This document shows positions 26,501 to 36,139 of a stretch of 64,000 nt of DNA, piece by piece. This stretch comes from Trifolium pratense (lineage: Eukaryota > Streptophyta > Magnoliopsida > Fabales > Fabaceae): positions 20,002,866 to 20,066,865 of the forward strand of contig NC_060065.1 of NCBI RefSeq assembly GCF_020283565.1, in the 5' to 3' direction. The stretch's first letter is position 1. Each line of letters starts with the position of its first letter. Under the pieces are notes generated by a model. That model did not search any database. It was given only the letters and a program-made list of their open reading frames with translations, and had not been told where the DNA came from. Position numbers and translations under genes: made by a program.

Positions 26501-29500
26501 TAGGACTTACAAATGAGATGTGCTATGGATTCAATATTCAATGTTGGGTTTGGAACAGAATTGAATTGCTTAGAAGGATCAAGTAAAGAGGGAACTGAAT
26601 TCATGAAGGCATTTGATGAATCAAATGCTTTAATTTATTGGCGTTTTGTTGATCCAATTTGGAGCATTAAGAGGTATCTTAACATTGGTGGTGAAGCTAA
26701 GCTTAAGCGCAATATCAAATTGATGGATGAATTTGTCAATAGAGTAATAAAGACCAAAAAGGAACGGTTGGAACTTCAACAAGATTCTGTGAGTTGATCA
26801 ATTCATTCTATTCTCACCTCATTGTTGTTACTTATTTATTTTCTTTTGAAAGTAATTTAGTGGTTAGAAATTTCACTCAGTTATATAAATGAGATGTCTG
26901 CAATTTGAACCCCAACTTTTGTAGTATGATGCAATGTTTTTACCAACTAAAGTAACTTACGGGGACCTTATTATTATTTTTATTAATCATATTCAAATCA
27001 TTCTTGGACACGTACTAAATAAAGACACGTCTGATTAAATTTGTCAAAGTTTGGGACACTTCACCACCTAATTCTATTGTCCCATGAAAAAAAAAATATC
27101 TATTGTCCCCACCAAACTCTTTTCATTTTCATATAAATAAAAAAAAAATCGAGTTCTACTAAAATAAAATCTAAAAAAAATAAAATTATGAATATTGCAT
27201 ATAATTTTCTATGAGAGATATCGTGCTGATAAGATGTTATGAAATTATTCTAAATCTTAACAAGATATAGAAGAATAGAGGAAGAATAGAGATGAATGAG
27301 TTAAAGGAAGAATAGAATATAATAGAACTCTTATATTTCTTACGGAAAAACTAACATGTATCCTTAGAATTCATTTTTTAAACTTGATCACAAGTTACAT
27401 TTATATTGTAACTGTTGGAACAAAGCTTACATTGGTGTGTGAATTGAAAATAAAATTGAGTCTCATATCGGGTACTAGAGCATATTAGTATGTTGTAGCA
27501 TACTAGTGTGTATTTTGAGGAAATAAATAAGTGTAACTTAATAGCATTATTGTGATTTATTTATCCATCAATTTGTAACCGAAAATATTAAACCATGGAC
27601 ATGTACAGTAAACTCATAAAACCATGTTCCTTAAGATTGTGATATGAGAGTTTTTGCATTGAACGAAAAAAAAAATCCATATCTCATCTTAAGAAAAGAG
27701 CACAAGAAAGGCCATTGCACTATATACTATAGCTATGCTCCATTGGTGGCTGCTAACAATGTGTTTCCTTCACTGCACTCTATTGCCGATCCAGCTACGG
27801 TACTTGGCTATTATCATGCGTGTTTGACTGTAGGCAATGTACTGGCAGTGAGGTTAGTTGCATATTTAGATTATCTTATATTCATGTTACATTATCTAAA
27901 TATACAAAAAGTCATGTTAAATTCCTTGCTAAAGACATTGAAATATTAATTTGATTACTTGTGAACATGATATAGAAGTAAAACTGTTTGTTGATGAAAC
28001 GAGAATTTTCCTCACTTGGTTCTTATAGTTTTAACTATTTTACAAGTATCCATGTTTCTGAAAGTATGTTATGCAGACATTAAAAATCAGAATTGTGAAG
28101 AACCTTTGAAAGTATGAAATCATTTTCATCGCATTAAAATATTTATCTGTCATCCATAGTAAAGTAATAATTGGTTTCTTTCTTTGATTATGCAAAATTA
28201 GATTTGCATCATGTTTTGTTCCTAATTGTTTATAGAAAAAACAATTTCTATTCTATGTGTTATATGTGATACTAATAATATTATTATTAGTGTTAATTGG
28301 TTTGAGAGCGGTCAAAGTATCACTGGTTCCTTCAAATAAAGAATGGTTTTATTACCATTATCCCTTTGATTTGAGAATGGTCTTAGTACCATATTGGAAT
28401 GACCTCAGTGTCATTATATTGATTGATATTGTAGTATCATCAATACATGTGGTATTGTAGTACCACATGTGGTATCGTAGTACCGTTGATTCATAGATAA
28501 TAGAAAACATTTAATTTTTATCAAGCCAGAGTTTTTTGCTCTGTATGGACAGAGCCCACCAAAATTGGCACCAGGGGGAATCGAACCTGGGACCTTGAGA
28601 GGAACATACTCCAAGGACCCAAGCCAATACCACTGAACCAACCGCAACTGGGTTCTAAATAACATAATAATAATGGGTATTATAGACCTCTAAAAAAAAT
28701 AGTTCAAAGATGGACCTTTCTTTTTTTAGTAAAAAATTACTTTTATAATAATAAAAACAAATTTTATTAAAACTTACTAAAAATAATGGATCATCACATC
28801 AATGAATATTTTTCTCAATAGAATTCTTGTGATGCTTAGGAATTAGGATATGATAATTATACATATGAACCATGTATACAATTAAGGATAAGAATGATTG
28901 TTCTGTTTTTCAGAATGTTAAAGAAGACATACTATCAAGGTTTTTGATGGAGAGCAAGAAGGAGCAATCAACAATAACTGATAAGTCTTTGAGAGACATA
29001 ATTCTTACCTTTATAATAGCTGGCAAAGATACTACTGCAAACACTCTTTCATGGTTCTTCTACATGTTATGTAAGAACCCTCTTGTAGAGGACAAGATTG
29101 TGCAAGAAATTAAAGATGTCACTAGTAGTAATGAAAGTGAACTCAGCAATATAGATGAGTTTGTTTCCAATTTAACAGATGTTATCCTTGATAAGATGCA
29201 TTATCTTCATGCAGCATTGACTGAGACATTGAGATTGTACCCTGTGATCCCTGTGGTATGTACCTTCTATAAATTTTCTCAAAACCATCTTAAAGTTTTA
29301 TATTAGGGTTTGTTATAATTTCTATAAATTTACTTATCCAGTTTGTGATCATGTTTTGATTCTTTCTTTGGGCAATAGTAGTAAAATTAATGTTTTAGGA
29401 CTCTCATGAGGAAATTCACCTAAAAAGCGAGACTTAAAAATTAAGGGGTTATTTCACCTGACAAACTAGTTTTTTTTTTTTCTTCGTATAGGCTTTATCG

Positions 29501-30225
29501 TTGGATTATGATGCGACCATACACGTGAATTAAAATCACACCGTAATTGCGGTGCGATGTGGTTGCAGAGTCTATCACATCATCAATAATGCGGCCACAA
29601 TTTAAAACTTTGGCCCTACTTAGACAAACATTACTTATTATTTTTATTTTTTTAAACAGTCAAAATCAGTAATTAGTTGTTAATGTTACATTGGGAACAT
29701 TACTTGTTATGTTTGGATGATATTATTGTATCTTTAATATAATACTATTTTCGAAGAATGGAAGAATTACAGATGCACCTGATGTTCTTCCCGATGGTCA
29801 CAAAATAGAAAAGGGTGATGGAGTGTACTACTTGTCCTATGCTATGGGTCGAATGTCATCCATTTGGGGGGAAGATGCTGAGGAATTTCGTCCTGAAAGA
29901 TGGATTAACAATGGAATTTTCCAACCAGAATCGCCATTCAAATTTATAGCATTCCATGTAACTTTTACCTTTGGTTCTTCTTTTTATTTTTTATTTTTTA
30001 TGATTTATTATGGTATGTAAGTTTCCAACTGTTTGATTGTAGGCTGGACCTCGTATGTGCTTAGGGAAGGATTTTGCATACAGACAAATGAAAATAGTAG
30101 CAATGGCTATTCTTCATTTCTTCAAATTTAAATTGGCAAATGGGACACAAAATGTGACTTATAAGGTCATGTTTACCCTTCACTTGGACAAGGGTCTCCC
30201 TCTCAATGCATTTCCAAGGTTATAA
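11562..30225 (+). CDS. Cytochrome P450 A, CYP704-type
   Basis: Exons: 11562-12083, 26504-26788, 28914-29255, 29757-29957, 30043-30225, all joining in phase 0 to 510 residues. An N-terminal hydrophobic anchor (about 4-28) places it on the ER membrane. The I-helix AGKDTT lies near 305, ETLR (ExxR) near 373, PERW near 429 and the heme loop FHAGPRMCLG has its Cys near 456. FGEGIFVVDGDKW and AYRQMKI are typical of the CYP704 family in the CYP86 clan, whose known members hydroxylate fatty acids at or near the omega end for cutin, suberin or pollen wall. The substrate cannot be read from sequence. No exon is broken. Intron 1 is 14.4 kb and packed with retroelements, which could reduce correct splicing. 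CYP704 is a motif-based call; another CYP86-clan family is the alternative. Confidence 0.88.
12105..14153. repeat. Left copy of a 2.05-kb duplication in intron 1
   Basis: Nearly identical to 21703-23761, with scattered substitutions and small indels. It holds intron sequence, a LINE target-site copy (12607-12623) and the 3' part of the LINE. It stops abruptly inside the LINE at 14153 and is joined there to copia leader sequence. Copying therefore followed LINE insertion. Confidence 0.9.
12624..14153 (-). pseudogene. Partial LINE copy (RNase H and zinc-finger end)
   Basis: Minus-strand copy of the last third of the LINE at 22231-26238. The zf-RVT-like Cys/His region and the RNase H domain are recognisable. 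A 1-bp deletion near 13753 shifts the frame relative to the other copy, and a TGG-to-TGA change before LKCNVDAAF (near 13108) stops the protein before the RNase H domain. It ends at the junction with copia sequence and cannot encode a working protein. Confidence 0.9.
14154..14617 (-). mobile_element. Truncated copia leader next to the left LTR
   Basis: Matches the primer-binding and leader region that follows the right LTR (21347 down to about 20880), including part of the 90-bp repeat array. It lies outside the left LTR. It is the remnant of a second copia copy sharing that LTR, or a recombination product. A few filler bases separate it from the LINE fragment. Confidence 0.75.
14618..14972 (-). 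repeat. 3' LTR of the copia element
   Basis: 355 bp, TG...CA ends, preceded on the minus strand by the polypurine tract. Nearly identical to 21348-21702. Confidence 0.92.
15154..18645 (-). CDS. Copia pol: protease, integrase, RT, RNase H
   Basis: Uninterrupted, 1163 residues from the first sensible ATG (18645), after which comes the protease motif IPDSGTTHT. A GAG-pre-integrase segment (WHYRLGHPG) follows, then integrase with its acidic residues in GDICGP, RLDNAGEF and NGLAES. The reverse transcriptase has VTAYLYGSLD and the catalytic YVDDLNI. The RNase H has YADAGY, TSSNHAEV and YEDNAACV, ending near DLFTKAL. Domain order (integrase before RT) is diagnostic of Ty1/copia. The frame stays open upstream to 18756, but that extension crosses repeats and looks non-coding. 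Coding potential appears complete; activity is unknown. Confidence 0.93.
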   Translation of the reverse strand: MEHVKDICIPDSGTTHTILKSKKYFNDLNSTKGVINTISEPADLIEGTCNAMFMLPNGTKFVINDALYSPKSKRNLLSFNDIYRQGFDTETVTEGNMKYINITTNVSGKKKTLEKLPKLPSGLHYTYIHKIECNLVVKEDPKTMILWHYRLGHPGSTMIRKIIESTHGHPLKGLKFTKEDKPCEACSLGKLITKHSPGKIHIESPAFLERIQGDICGPIHPPSGPFRYFMVLIDVSSRWSYVCLLSSRDMAFAKFLAQIIKLRAQFPDYTIKKIRLDNAGEFTSESFNNYCMSVGITVEHHVPHVHTQNGLAESLIKRLQYIARPLIMRTKLPVTVWGHAILHVAALIRLRPSADHKHTPYQLAIGKEPNISHLKFFGCAVYVPIAPPQRTKMGPQRRLGIYVGYESPSIIRYLEPLTGDVFQARFADCHFDETKFPTLGGENKHIENEITWYVPSLLHLDPYNKSWEENVKKIVHLQDLANQLPDSFTDLKRVTKSHVPAINVPARIDISKTNDVASTSKARLKRGRPMGSKDKNPRKRKETEKVNMIESDPKKTLDNNKSMIENCALEEAQNDDNEIINNEVDNKNDLEISINYVNTGNLWSRKGMNIDEIFSFSIACEIINENDDPEPKTVNECQNRHDWKNWKDAINTELNSLKNRKVFGPIVDIPEGVKPVGYKWVFVRKRNEKNEIVRYKARLVAQGFSQRPGIDYEVTYSLVMDAITFRYLIGLSVFNKLDMYLMDVVTAYLYGSLDSNIYMKIPEGFKMPENSKLRETYAIKLQRSLYGLKQSGRMWYNRLSEYLFKEGYVNNPICPCVFIRKTIYGFVIIAVYVDDLNIIGTNKEIKEARDYLKKEFEMKDLGKTKFCLGLQIEYTKNGILVHQSNYTERVLKRFNMDKVNPLSTPMMGRTLNVEKDPFRPKEENETDLGSEVPYLSAIGALMYLANCTRPDIAFAVNLLARFSSCPTKRHWKGIKHIFRYLRGTSDFGLFYSNNTKPVLLGYADAGYLSDPHNAKSQTGYVFTYGDTAISWRSQKQTLVATSSNHAEVIALHEASKECRWLRSVTQHIQGTSGLPTDKNPTILYEDNAACVTQMKEGYVKSDRTKHIPPKFFSSTQELERNKEVDIQYIRSSENVADLFTKALSTSVFKKHVRSIGMRHLRDL
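18864..19913 (-). CDS. Copia gag (capsid/nucleocapsid)
   Basis: The product starts MSNVEHHFKILNITGDNYI, the usual copia Gag opening, and contains a UBN2-like capsid region (LWDKLKARFGHQ). A Gly/Arg/His-rich stretch and a CCHC zinc knuckle (CFRCGKNGHWSKTC) follow. It packages the element's RNA. The frame is open upstream to 19946, but a T-rich, splice-acceptor-like TTTGTATTTTAG lies just before the chosen ATG. Gag ends with a stop 219 bases before the pol ATG, unlike many copia elements with one fused ORF. Confidence 0.9.
   Translation of the reverse strand: MSNVEHHFKILNITGDNYITWNNNLTEYLACEGLDKILEGDNAGVQTADSQELAMKKSKVNRIIKHHLDDGLQTEYSNAKDPKILWDKLKARFGHQRKVLLPSLMDQWNKLRFQDYKSVVAYNSAMHQIIAQLEFCGVAITEEQKLEKTFSTFHASQVLLQQQYRMRGFTEYSDLVAALLVAEQNNELLIKNHQTRPTGTIAYPEINATTFNRGRGGHNRHKGRGGKAHFDGRGRNHGRNHFRGRGHGRGYVNNYRPPKYDQNNKNHQGKGKYIQEGPSRNRDDICFRCGKNGHWSKTCRTPEHLCKKYRASVEEKGKEVNFNEVEPNNDTTYLEAADFVEEENEMNMN
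20570..21025. repeat. 90-bp tandem repeats in the copia leader
   Basis: About four to five units with a 90-base period, each made of two similar halves: one with TAGATGGGGTTTTGAATACCTCC, one with ATATGGGGTTTTAATCCTCC. They lie between the primer site and gag. One and a half units recur at 14160-14300. Confidence 0.88.
21348..21702 (-). repeat. 5' LTR of the copia element
   Basis: 355 bp, starting TGTTATAATAAATTGG on the minus strand and ending CTCAACA. The primer-binding site and leader follow directly. Confidence 0.92.
21703..23761. repeat. Right copy of the 2.05-kb duplication
   Basis: Counterpart of 12105-14153. Unlike the left copy, it is continuous with the rest of the LINE and with the intron leading to exon 2. 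It contains the LINE's left target-site copy. Confidence 0.9.
22231..26238 (-). mobile_element. 5'-truncated L1-type LINE
   Basis: Minus-strand insertion flanked by a 17-bp target-site duplication AGATGTTGTATATGGTT (22214-22230 and 26239-26255). A short poly(A) tail reads as poly(T) on the plus strand after the left copy. ORF1 and the start of the endonuclease are missing, the usual result of incomplete target-primed reverse transcription. Confidence 0.93.
22252..26238 (-). pseudogene. LINE ORF2 with one in-frame stop
   Basis: A single frame runs from the truncated 5' end to a stop at 22252, interrupted once by TGA at 24537-24535 after KMGF. Domains in order: AP endonuclease (SGGLAVFWKD, IGDFNDLL, SDHSPI); reverse transcriptase (LRPISLCNVLYKI, IDISKAYDKV, GLRQGDSLSPYLF, FADDCFLF); zf-RVT (HLLWRLCRGCIPTR, CPLCEDEVED); RNase H (CNVDAAF, EEGEAW, ESDSQVLVDAI). 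The fused RNase H is typical of plant L1 elements. The stop lies in the reverse transcriptase, so this copy is dead in cis. Confidence 0.92.
27190..27430. repeat. Possible copia LTR relic in intron 2 of gene A
   Basis: The phrase ATCGTGCTGATAAGATGTTATG resembles the LTR/primer-site junction of the copia element in intron 1. An AT-rich, LTR-like sequence follows. No partner LTR or target duplication is clear. Confidence 0.3.
27431..28513. other. Rest of gene A intron 2, no recognisable gene
   Basis: An open frame at 27644-27949 encodes a segment (SYAPLVAANNVFPSLHSIAD) with less biased composition than the surrounding intron. It could be a captured gene scrap, but I do not recognise it. Between 28310 and 28490 a GTAYCA-type motif recurs (agtatcac, agtaccat, gtagtaccac). 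Neither has a supported function. Confidence 0.35.
28514..28650 (-). mobile_element. tRNA-derived SINE in gene A intron 2
   Basis: On the minus strand it has an A-box-like GGTTCAGTGGTATTGG followed by a B-box GGTTCGATTCC, the internal Pol III promoter of tRNA-derived SINEs, then GGTGCCAATTTTGGTGGG. Related sequence occurs at 32497-32585 and 47999-48110, so it is a dispersed family. Confidence 0.75.
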
Positions 30226-30788
30226 AACTAATGAGTGATTGTTGACATGTGAATTAAAGCAAATCACTATATGTAGTAAATTTCTAGTGTTTTAGATTTT
30301 CAATTTTATCAAAGATATGATATGTTTTAGCTACATGGATCATTGATTCTGCCATGTAAATATAGAAAATTGATCTTTAGGCCCTTGAAATGCTTACCGG
30401 TCTTTCAAAAATCCAAATATACTTTTTATTTCAATGCAATTTTGATTGAAAGCTACCATCCAAAATTTCCTATAATTTCGGAATCTACGAAACAAAAATT
30501 AGAGGATTCGGAATCTACGTTCCGAAATGGTCTATATGACCAAAACGGAGGCTCGACCATGCCTACAACTACCCATACGAACCAATACAAGCATGAATAT
30601 TCAGAAAACTACATATTTGCACACATCAGTTCAGTTTAAAACGTAAATTCCGAAATAGGTTCAAATCCTCTCTATTATGAAATTATGCGTGTTTGGAACC
30701 TATATTCCCAAATGACCTAGGGAGTAATTTCGTAAGTTTCTGGAGCCTAGAGTAATATAAGGGGCTAGAAGAGTAATTTTCGTTAATA

Positions 30789-30938
30789 CTCCCTCCGGAC
30801 ACAATTATAAGCAAAAAATCACTTTTTAGGTTCATTGAAAAAGTAATGTATCCAGTCAATAATATAGATCGGATACATTATTTTTTCAATGGATTTAAAA
30901 AGTGTTTTTTTTCTTCTTATAATTGTGTCCGGAGGGAG
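30789..30938. mobile_element. Stowaway-type MITE
   Basis: 150 bp with terminal inverted repeats CTCCCTCCGGACACAATTAT, flanked by TA on both sides, matching the Tc1/mariner-derived Stowaway family. Confidence 0.9.
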
Positions 30939-31473
30939 TATATTACTACGGTTAGGCCCACTGAGCAGAATTTGGACTTTAATGAGCCCTTGGTGCAGAA
31001 TATTGCTCTTCTGACCCCCTATGTTGCCTAAAGCTCCATATTCTGACCAAATTACTCCTAGTTAGTTTTGAAAGTTACGTTTCGAATTGGCTTTTTTTAA
31101 ATAAAAAAATTGATATTTTGGAAGTTATAATCCGAAATTAACTAATTTCGAAACGTAAGTTCCGAAATGACTTTCTTTTCACCAACAAACTACTACATAA
31201 TTATGTTGTCTATTGTAAGTAGATTTTCCTATGGCCATGAATTTCACCACATAAATGTTTCATACTCTTCTTTGCCAAATTTAATGGTCAATGGTCTATG
31301 ATTATCTCAAGTCTCAACCATTTTCTTGTTTCGGTGAGATAATCCTATTTAATAGAGGTCATTTTGAAAAATTACCAGAAACTTAATCCCTTCCAATTAC
31401 TTAAACCTATTTAATTATATATTACACATCATGGCTTGTTGCAAAATTACTCCAACAATATTTAATAGAGGTT

Positions 31474-31524
31474 ATTTTGTCTAGAGCATGGATGGTCCAA
31501 ATTTCCTTGGAGCATGCTATAGTT
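31474..31524 (+). promoter_or_regulatory. Upstream block shared with gene A
   Basis: Counterpart of 11431-11482 (GCATGGATGGTCCAAAT, then GGAGCATG), about 105-150 bases before the gene B ATG and 40 bases before its TATA box. Confidence 0.45.
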
Positions 31525-31627
31525 TTCTTTTAAACAGTCAAAATCAATAATTACTCAGAATAGTTATATATAGAACTTAAAATAATCTACTTTTTCTATG
31601 ATCAAAATTCATAGCAACAAAAAAAAA

Positions 31628-34600
31628 ATGGATGTTTTGTACACTCTGTTGACTTTCATAGCCTTCTCTTTTCTAGCAATTTTCATAGCCATATGTTTCA
31701 TCATGATGCCAATTTTCAAAGGAAAATCCATAGGAAATCCAAAATATGCACCTGTGAAAGGCACAGTGTTCAACCAACTTTTCTACTTCAACAAACTCCA
31801 TGATTATCATACTCAAATGGCCAAAACTCATTCAACTTTTAGGTTTCTTGCTCCAAATCATAGTGAGTTATATACCATAGATGTTAGAAATATTGAACAT
31901 GTATTGAAAACCAATTTTGATAAATACTCTAAAGGTAAGTATAATCAAGATATTATAACTGATCTTTTTGGTGAGGGGATTTTTGCTGTTGATGGTGATA
32001 AGTGGAAGCAGCAGAGGAAAGTTGCTAGCTATGAATTTTCTACAAGAGTTCTTAGAGATTTTAGTTGTTCTGTTTTTAGAGAGAATGCAGCCAAATTGGT
32101 CAAAGTTATAGCAGAATTTTCTCATGAGGGTCTGATTTTTGATATGCAAGTGAGTAGTTATATATAATTTCCTAATTTTTTTTTTCTGTTGACTTTTTCT
32201 ATCTAACGAAAGTCGAATTCGACAACTTGATATACATATTCTGGCCGGTCCTGGGCACATAGGCCTTGGGTCCAACAGCTTAGGGACCATGTATATAGGG
32301 GTTCAACTTTTTTATAGTACGAGTGTTTCTTTTCGCGTGCCCTGAAATTTAAAAAATACCCTCTTCCCACCATAATTAGTGAGTGTTGAAGGGGCGAACA
32401 TCTAAAAAAATACAGTTTGTTAGTTAAGTAACGAACTGAGCTCACACTTTAAAGCGAATTTATAAAAATATTTTCATAAGGGGTGAAGGAAAACCCACTT
32501 GGGTTGGTCCAGTTGTATTGATTTGGGACCTTGAAGTGTGTTCCTCCTTAAGGTCTCAGATTCGATTGTCTTTGATGAAATGTTCGCTACTTAAGTAACG
32601 AACTATGTTTTTTTTTTCTCCAGATTTTACGCCCTTTGAGTTCACTACTTAGGTGGGGAACTGTGTTTTTCAAATTTTTGCTCTCTACAACACTCGCTAG
32701 TTATCTTGCGAGGGGGTATTTTTGGAATTTCAAGGGGCGCGTGAGTAATTCAGGGGACGCGAAAAGAAACACCCATATAGTATGCCTATTGCATTATAAA
32801 ATAAGTATACTGAATTTAGTTAGTCTGATCGATCCGCGAACAACAACATGCATGTGTTCGAGATTCTAAAAACCGAAATTATATATATTATTTTTGTCAA
32901 AGATATACATATATCCATTAACCATCATGATTTATATACAATTTTCTTTTTATCTTAGGACTTACAAATGAGATGTGCTTTGGACTCAATATTCAAAGTT
33001 GGGTTTGGAACAGAATTGAATTGCTTAGAGGGATCAAGCAAAGAGGGAACTGAATTCATGAAGGCCTTTGATGAATCAAATGCTCTAATTTATTGGCGCT
33101 ATGCTGATCCAATTTGGAGTCTAAAGAGGTTTCTTAACATTGGTGGTGAGGCTAAGCTTAAGCGCAATGTGAAATTAATAGATGAATTTGTGAATGGAGT
33201 CATAAACACCAAAAAGGAACAGTTGGCACTTCACCAAGATTATGTGAGTTCATCCATTCCTTCTGTTTCCCCTTTAGTATAGTTTATTTTTCATTTGAAT
33301 AAACATTATATAGTAACTCAATACAAAAGGTACAAATAAGACTTGGGTTGTATTCTTTTTTTTTTTTTTTGTTTTAGTTTGCACCACCAATATCCGGCCC
33401 ACCAGACCGCCTAATCTGGTTCGGGGGGTCAGTTCTAGCATCAAGTGGTTCTAGCCCCCTCCCGATCGCAGTTGCGGGGTATCGAAATGTGGTCATCCCT
33501 ACCAAGTCCAGCGTCAATCACCATTGAAACAACTAATGATTGGTTGACTTGGGTTGTATTTATCATGTTAATGATAATCAATCTTTTAAATTGTAGTTGC
33601 AGTGGTATCTTGATTTTTTATTTTTGCAAAGAATTGAAGTCAATTGTGATTGCTATGTTTTTCAGAATGTTAAAGAAGATATACTATCAAGGTTTTTAAT
33701 GGAAGGAAAGAAGGGCCAAAGCCAAACAACTATAAGTGATAAGTATTTGAGGGATATAATTCTTAACTTTATGATAGCTGGCAAAGATACCACTGCAAAC
33801 ACTCTTTCATGGTTCTTCTACATGTTATGTAAGAACCCTCTCGTAGAAGACAAGATTGTGGAAGAAATAAAAGATGTCACTTGTAGCCATGAAAGTGAAC
33901 TCAACAACATAGATGAGTTTGTTGCCAATTTAACAGATGCTATCCTTGATAAGATGCATTATCTTCATGCAGCATTGACTGAGACATTGAGATTGTACCC
34001 TGTAGTTCCTGTGGTATGTACCTTCTATAAATTTGTTCATAACCATCTTGAAATTTGATCACATGTTACTTATCAAGTTTGTGTTCATGATTTGATTCTT
34101 TCTTTGTGCCGTAGTGATAACATTAGTGTGTTAGGTGAGACTTATAAAGTTATAAATTAAAGGGTTCTTTCACCTAACAAACTAATTTTTTCCGGATAGG
34201 CTCTATTATCGGCCTTATGCTCCTAAGTCCTAACAATGGTATATAGTTTCATTGAGAATGTTGAATTCTCAAAAAGAACTATACTCATGAAGAATTTTGA
34301 CCAATTGAGGGTTCTGACCAAATAAAGTTGAGTGTAGTTTCATTGAATAAAGTGTCGCGGAGTGAAAGTCACCGAAAACATCGGCTCTTGAAATATAGAT
34401 GTATTGTTAGGAGTTTGGTATTGGGGAGTCGCTCCTAAATAGTGTAAGTCAAGAGACTCTTAATCTGTTAGTCTTTTGAGTTGAACTTTATCTTTAAACT
34501 TATATGTTCCTAACATAATCAACGCAGTTTGGTCATTGTAGAAATATAATTTCCTACTAACTAGAGTCCCACTAAGTAGGAATGTGAGAGAAGCTAATTG

Positions 34601-35208
34601 TAATTATAAGGTGCAAATTACATGGAATGCTACAAATCTTAACCATTCAAGACTAAATTGGCCATGATTATCTCATTTCACACATATATAGACTTCTTTA
34701 TCTTTATTGTATCTTTAATATACTACTATTTTCAAGGATGGAAGAAATGCAGATGCACCTGATGTTCTTCCTGATGGGTACAAAGTGGAAAAGGGTGACG
34801 GAGTGTACTACTTGGCCTATGCTATGGGTCGAATGTCATCCATTTGGGGGGAAGATGCTGAGGAATTCCGTCCTGAACGATGGATTAACAACGGAATTTT
34901 CCAACCCGAATCGCCATTCAAATTTGTAGCATTCCATGTAATTTGCACCTTTATTTTCCTTTGAATTTGCTTTATATTTGTTATGATACATTATGGTGTA
35001 TAAGTTTCCAACTGTTTGATTGTAGGCTGGACCTCGTATGTGCTTAGGGAAGGATTTTGCATACAGACAAATGAAAATAGTAGCAATGGCTATTCTTCAT
35101 TTCTTCAAATTTAAATTGGCAAATGGGACACAAAATGTGACTTATAAGGTCATGTTTACCCTTCACTTGGACAAGGGTCTCCCTCTCGATGCATTTCCAA
35201 GGTCATGA
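31628..35208 (+). CDS. Cytochrome P450 B, CYP704-type
   Basis: Exons: 31628-32149, 32959-33243, 33666-34013, 34737-34937, 35026-35208, all phase 0, giving 512 residues. Exon boundaries equal those of gene A, and the proteins are alike throughout. Anchor about 4-28; AGKDTT near 307; ETLR near 375; PERW near 431; heme-ligand Cys near 458 in HAGPRMCLGKD. Like A, it is probably an ER fatty-acid hydroxylase, substrate unknown. The ATG at 31628 is preferred over the in-frame ATG at 31598 because it aligns with gene A's start and follows an A-rich leader. Intron 1 is short and holds a TIR element with a SINE inside. The last two exons are copied at 53054-53525. Confidence 0.9.
32320..32775. mobile_element. 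TIR transposon in gene B intron 1, hAT-like
   Basis: Inverted ends share GTGTTTCTTTTCGCG. Both sides carry TATAGTA (32313-32319 and 32776-32782), preceded by T on one side and A on the other, so an 8-bp duplication with one change is possible. That fits a hAT derivative. It encodes nothing and contains a SINE-like segment. Confidence 0.65.
32497..32585 (+). mobile_element. SINE fragment nested in the TIR element
   Basis: Plus-strand relative of the SINE at 28514-28650: CCACTTGGGTTGGTCCAG, then a B-box-like AGATTCGATTG. The 3' part is missing or degenerate. Confidence 0.55.
33360..33530. repeat. SINE-like or degenerate repeat in gene B intron 2
   Basis: A poly(T) run followed by GC-rich sequence (TCCGGCCCACCAGACCGCC, CAGTTGCGGGGTATCGAA) that stands out from the AT-rich intron and has the look of an inserted short retroelement. 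Its ends are not defined. Confidence 0.35.
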
Positions 35209-35612
35209 TCACTCATGAGTGAGGTGACATGGAAAGCATAGCAGCTCATTATGCAGAGTATTTCTAGTGTTTTAGATTTTTATGGAGGGAGAGAAAATTA
35301 AATGTGGAGAAATGTGAAATTCGAACCCGATCACTTTAATAATATCCTCAATAGCTACCATTTGAGCTATACTTATGAAACTGCAATTTTTCTATTATAA
35401 TTTAGAAACGAGAGGTATTATTTTAAAATGTATGAAATATTAGGTACAGTGGGGGGCCACAATTTTAAAGCCCTTGTGATATTAAAGGTTTGCACCAACT
35501 GGCAATGGCAACTGCACACCCTTCCAACTGTCCTGCAAAATGCCACACTTTTATGCTACTACTAGTTAACCCATTTCGCCGTCTGGTAGTAACAACCGTC
35601 TTTTTGATCGGT

Positions 35613-35790
35613 GTAACAGCCCGGACCCCTTTTCTACGTATTTAGTAGGCAATCTCGGTTGTCACCTCACGATCTTCTCCACCCCCTCTCTAGTGGAGTT
35701 TTTGCCTTCCGTGGGAATCGAACCACGTACCATGGGATTCAAATACGTGTTCAATCAATTCCCACCACCAATTGGGCTACTTGACAAAAA
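35613..35790 (-). mobile_element. tRNA-derived SINE
   Basis: On the minus strand: TAGCCCAATTGGTGGTGGG (A-box side of a tRNA-like head), GTGGTTCGATTCCCAC (B box and T arm), a body with GATCGTGAGGTG, and the end GGGCTGTTAC. Same family as the 37550-38170 cluster. Copied at 53930-54107. Confidence 0.75.
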
Positions 35791-36139
35791 GAATGTATAA
35801 TTTATTTGATGTGCTTACTTTAAAATTTAAATATACTTAATTAATTGTTGCTTTCACAAATTTTATTTTTCTTTTGGTGTAGCTTTCACAAATTTTAGTC
35901 TAATTGAATCGAACCATCCTAACATGATCTTCATTAATTAGTTTGGTCTGTGACTTAAATTTCTTATAAAAAAATTACAAAAATTGAACCAACAATTTTT
36001 TATTTGTTCAACTTTATTTCCTGTGCAAAAAGTCGAACTAAATCAACTTCACACGCATGTGTCTATATAGTTTGGTATTCAAAATTAGTTGCAATTATAA
36101 ATATTTAAATTGAAAGAAACAATTACATAGAACATATTT

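Larger units (their letters stand above)
30226..31627. promoter_or_regulatory. Spacer between P450 A and B
   Basis: Contains the 3' flank of A, a stretch rich in TTCCGAAAT/GGAATCTACG motifs (about 30470-31170), a Stowaway MITE, and the B promoter. A TATA box TATATATA lies at 31565-31572, 56 bases before the B start codon. No further gene is seen. Confidence 0.5.

Noticed and set aside
28550..28645. tRNA gene candidate with A and B boxes
   Set aside because: It has Pol III promoter boxes but no cloverleaf with paired acceptor stem, and a SINE body follows. The same holds for 35613-35790 and 37550-38170.
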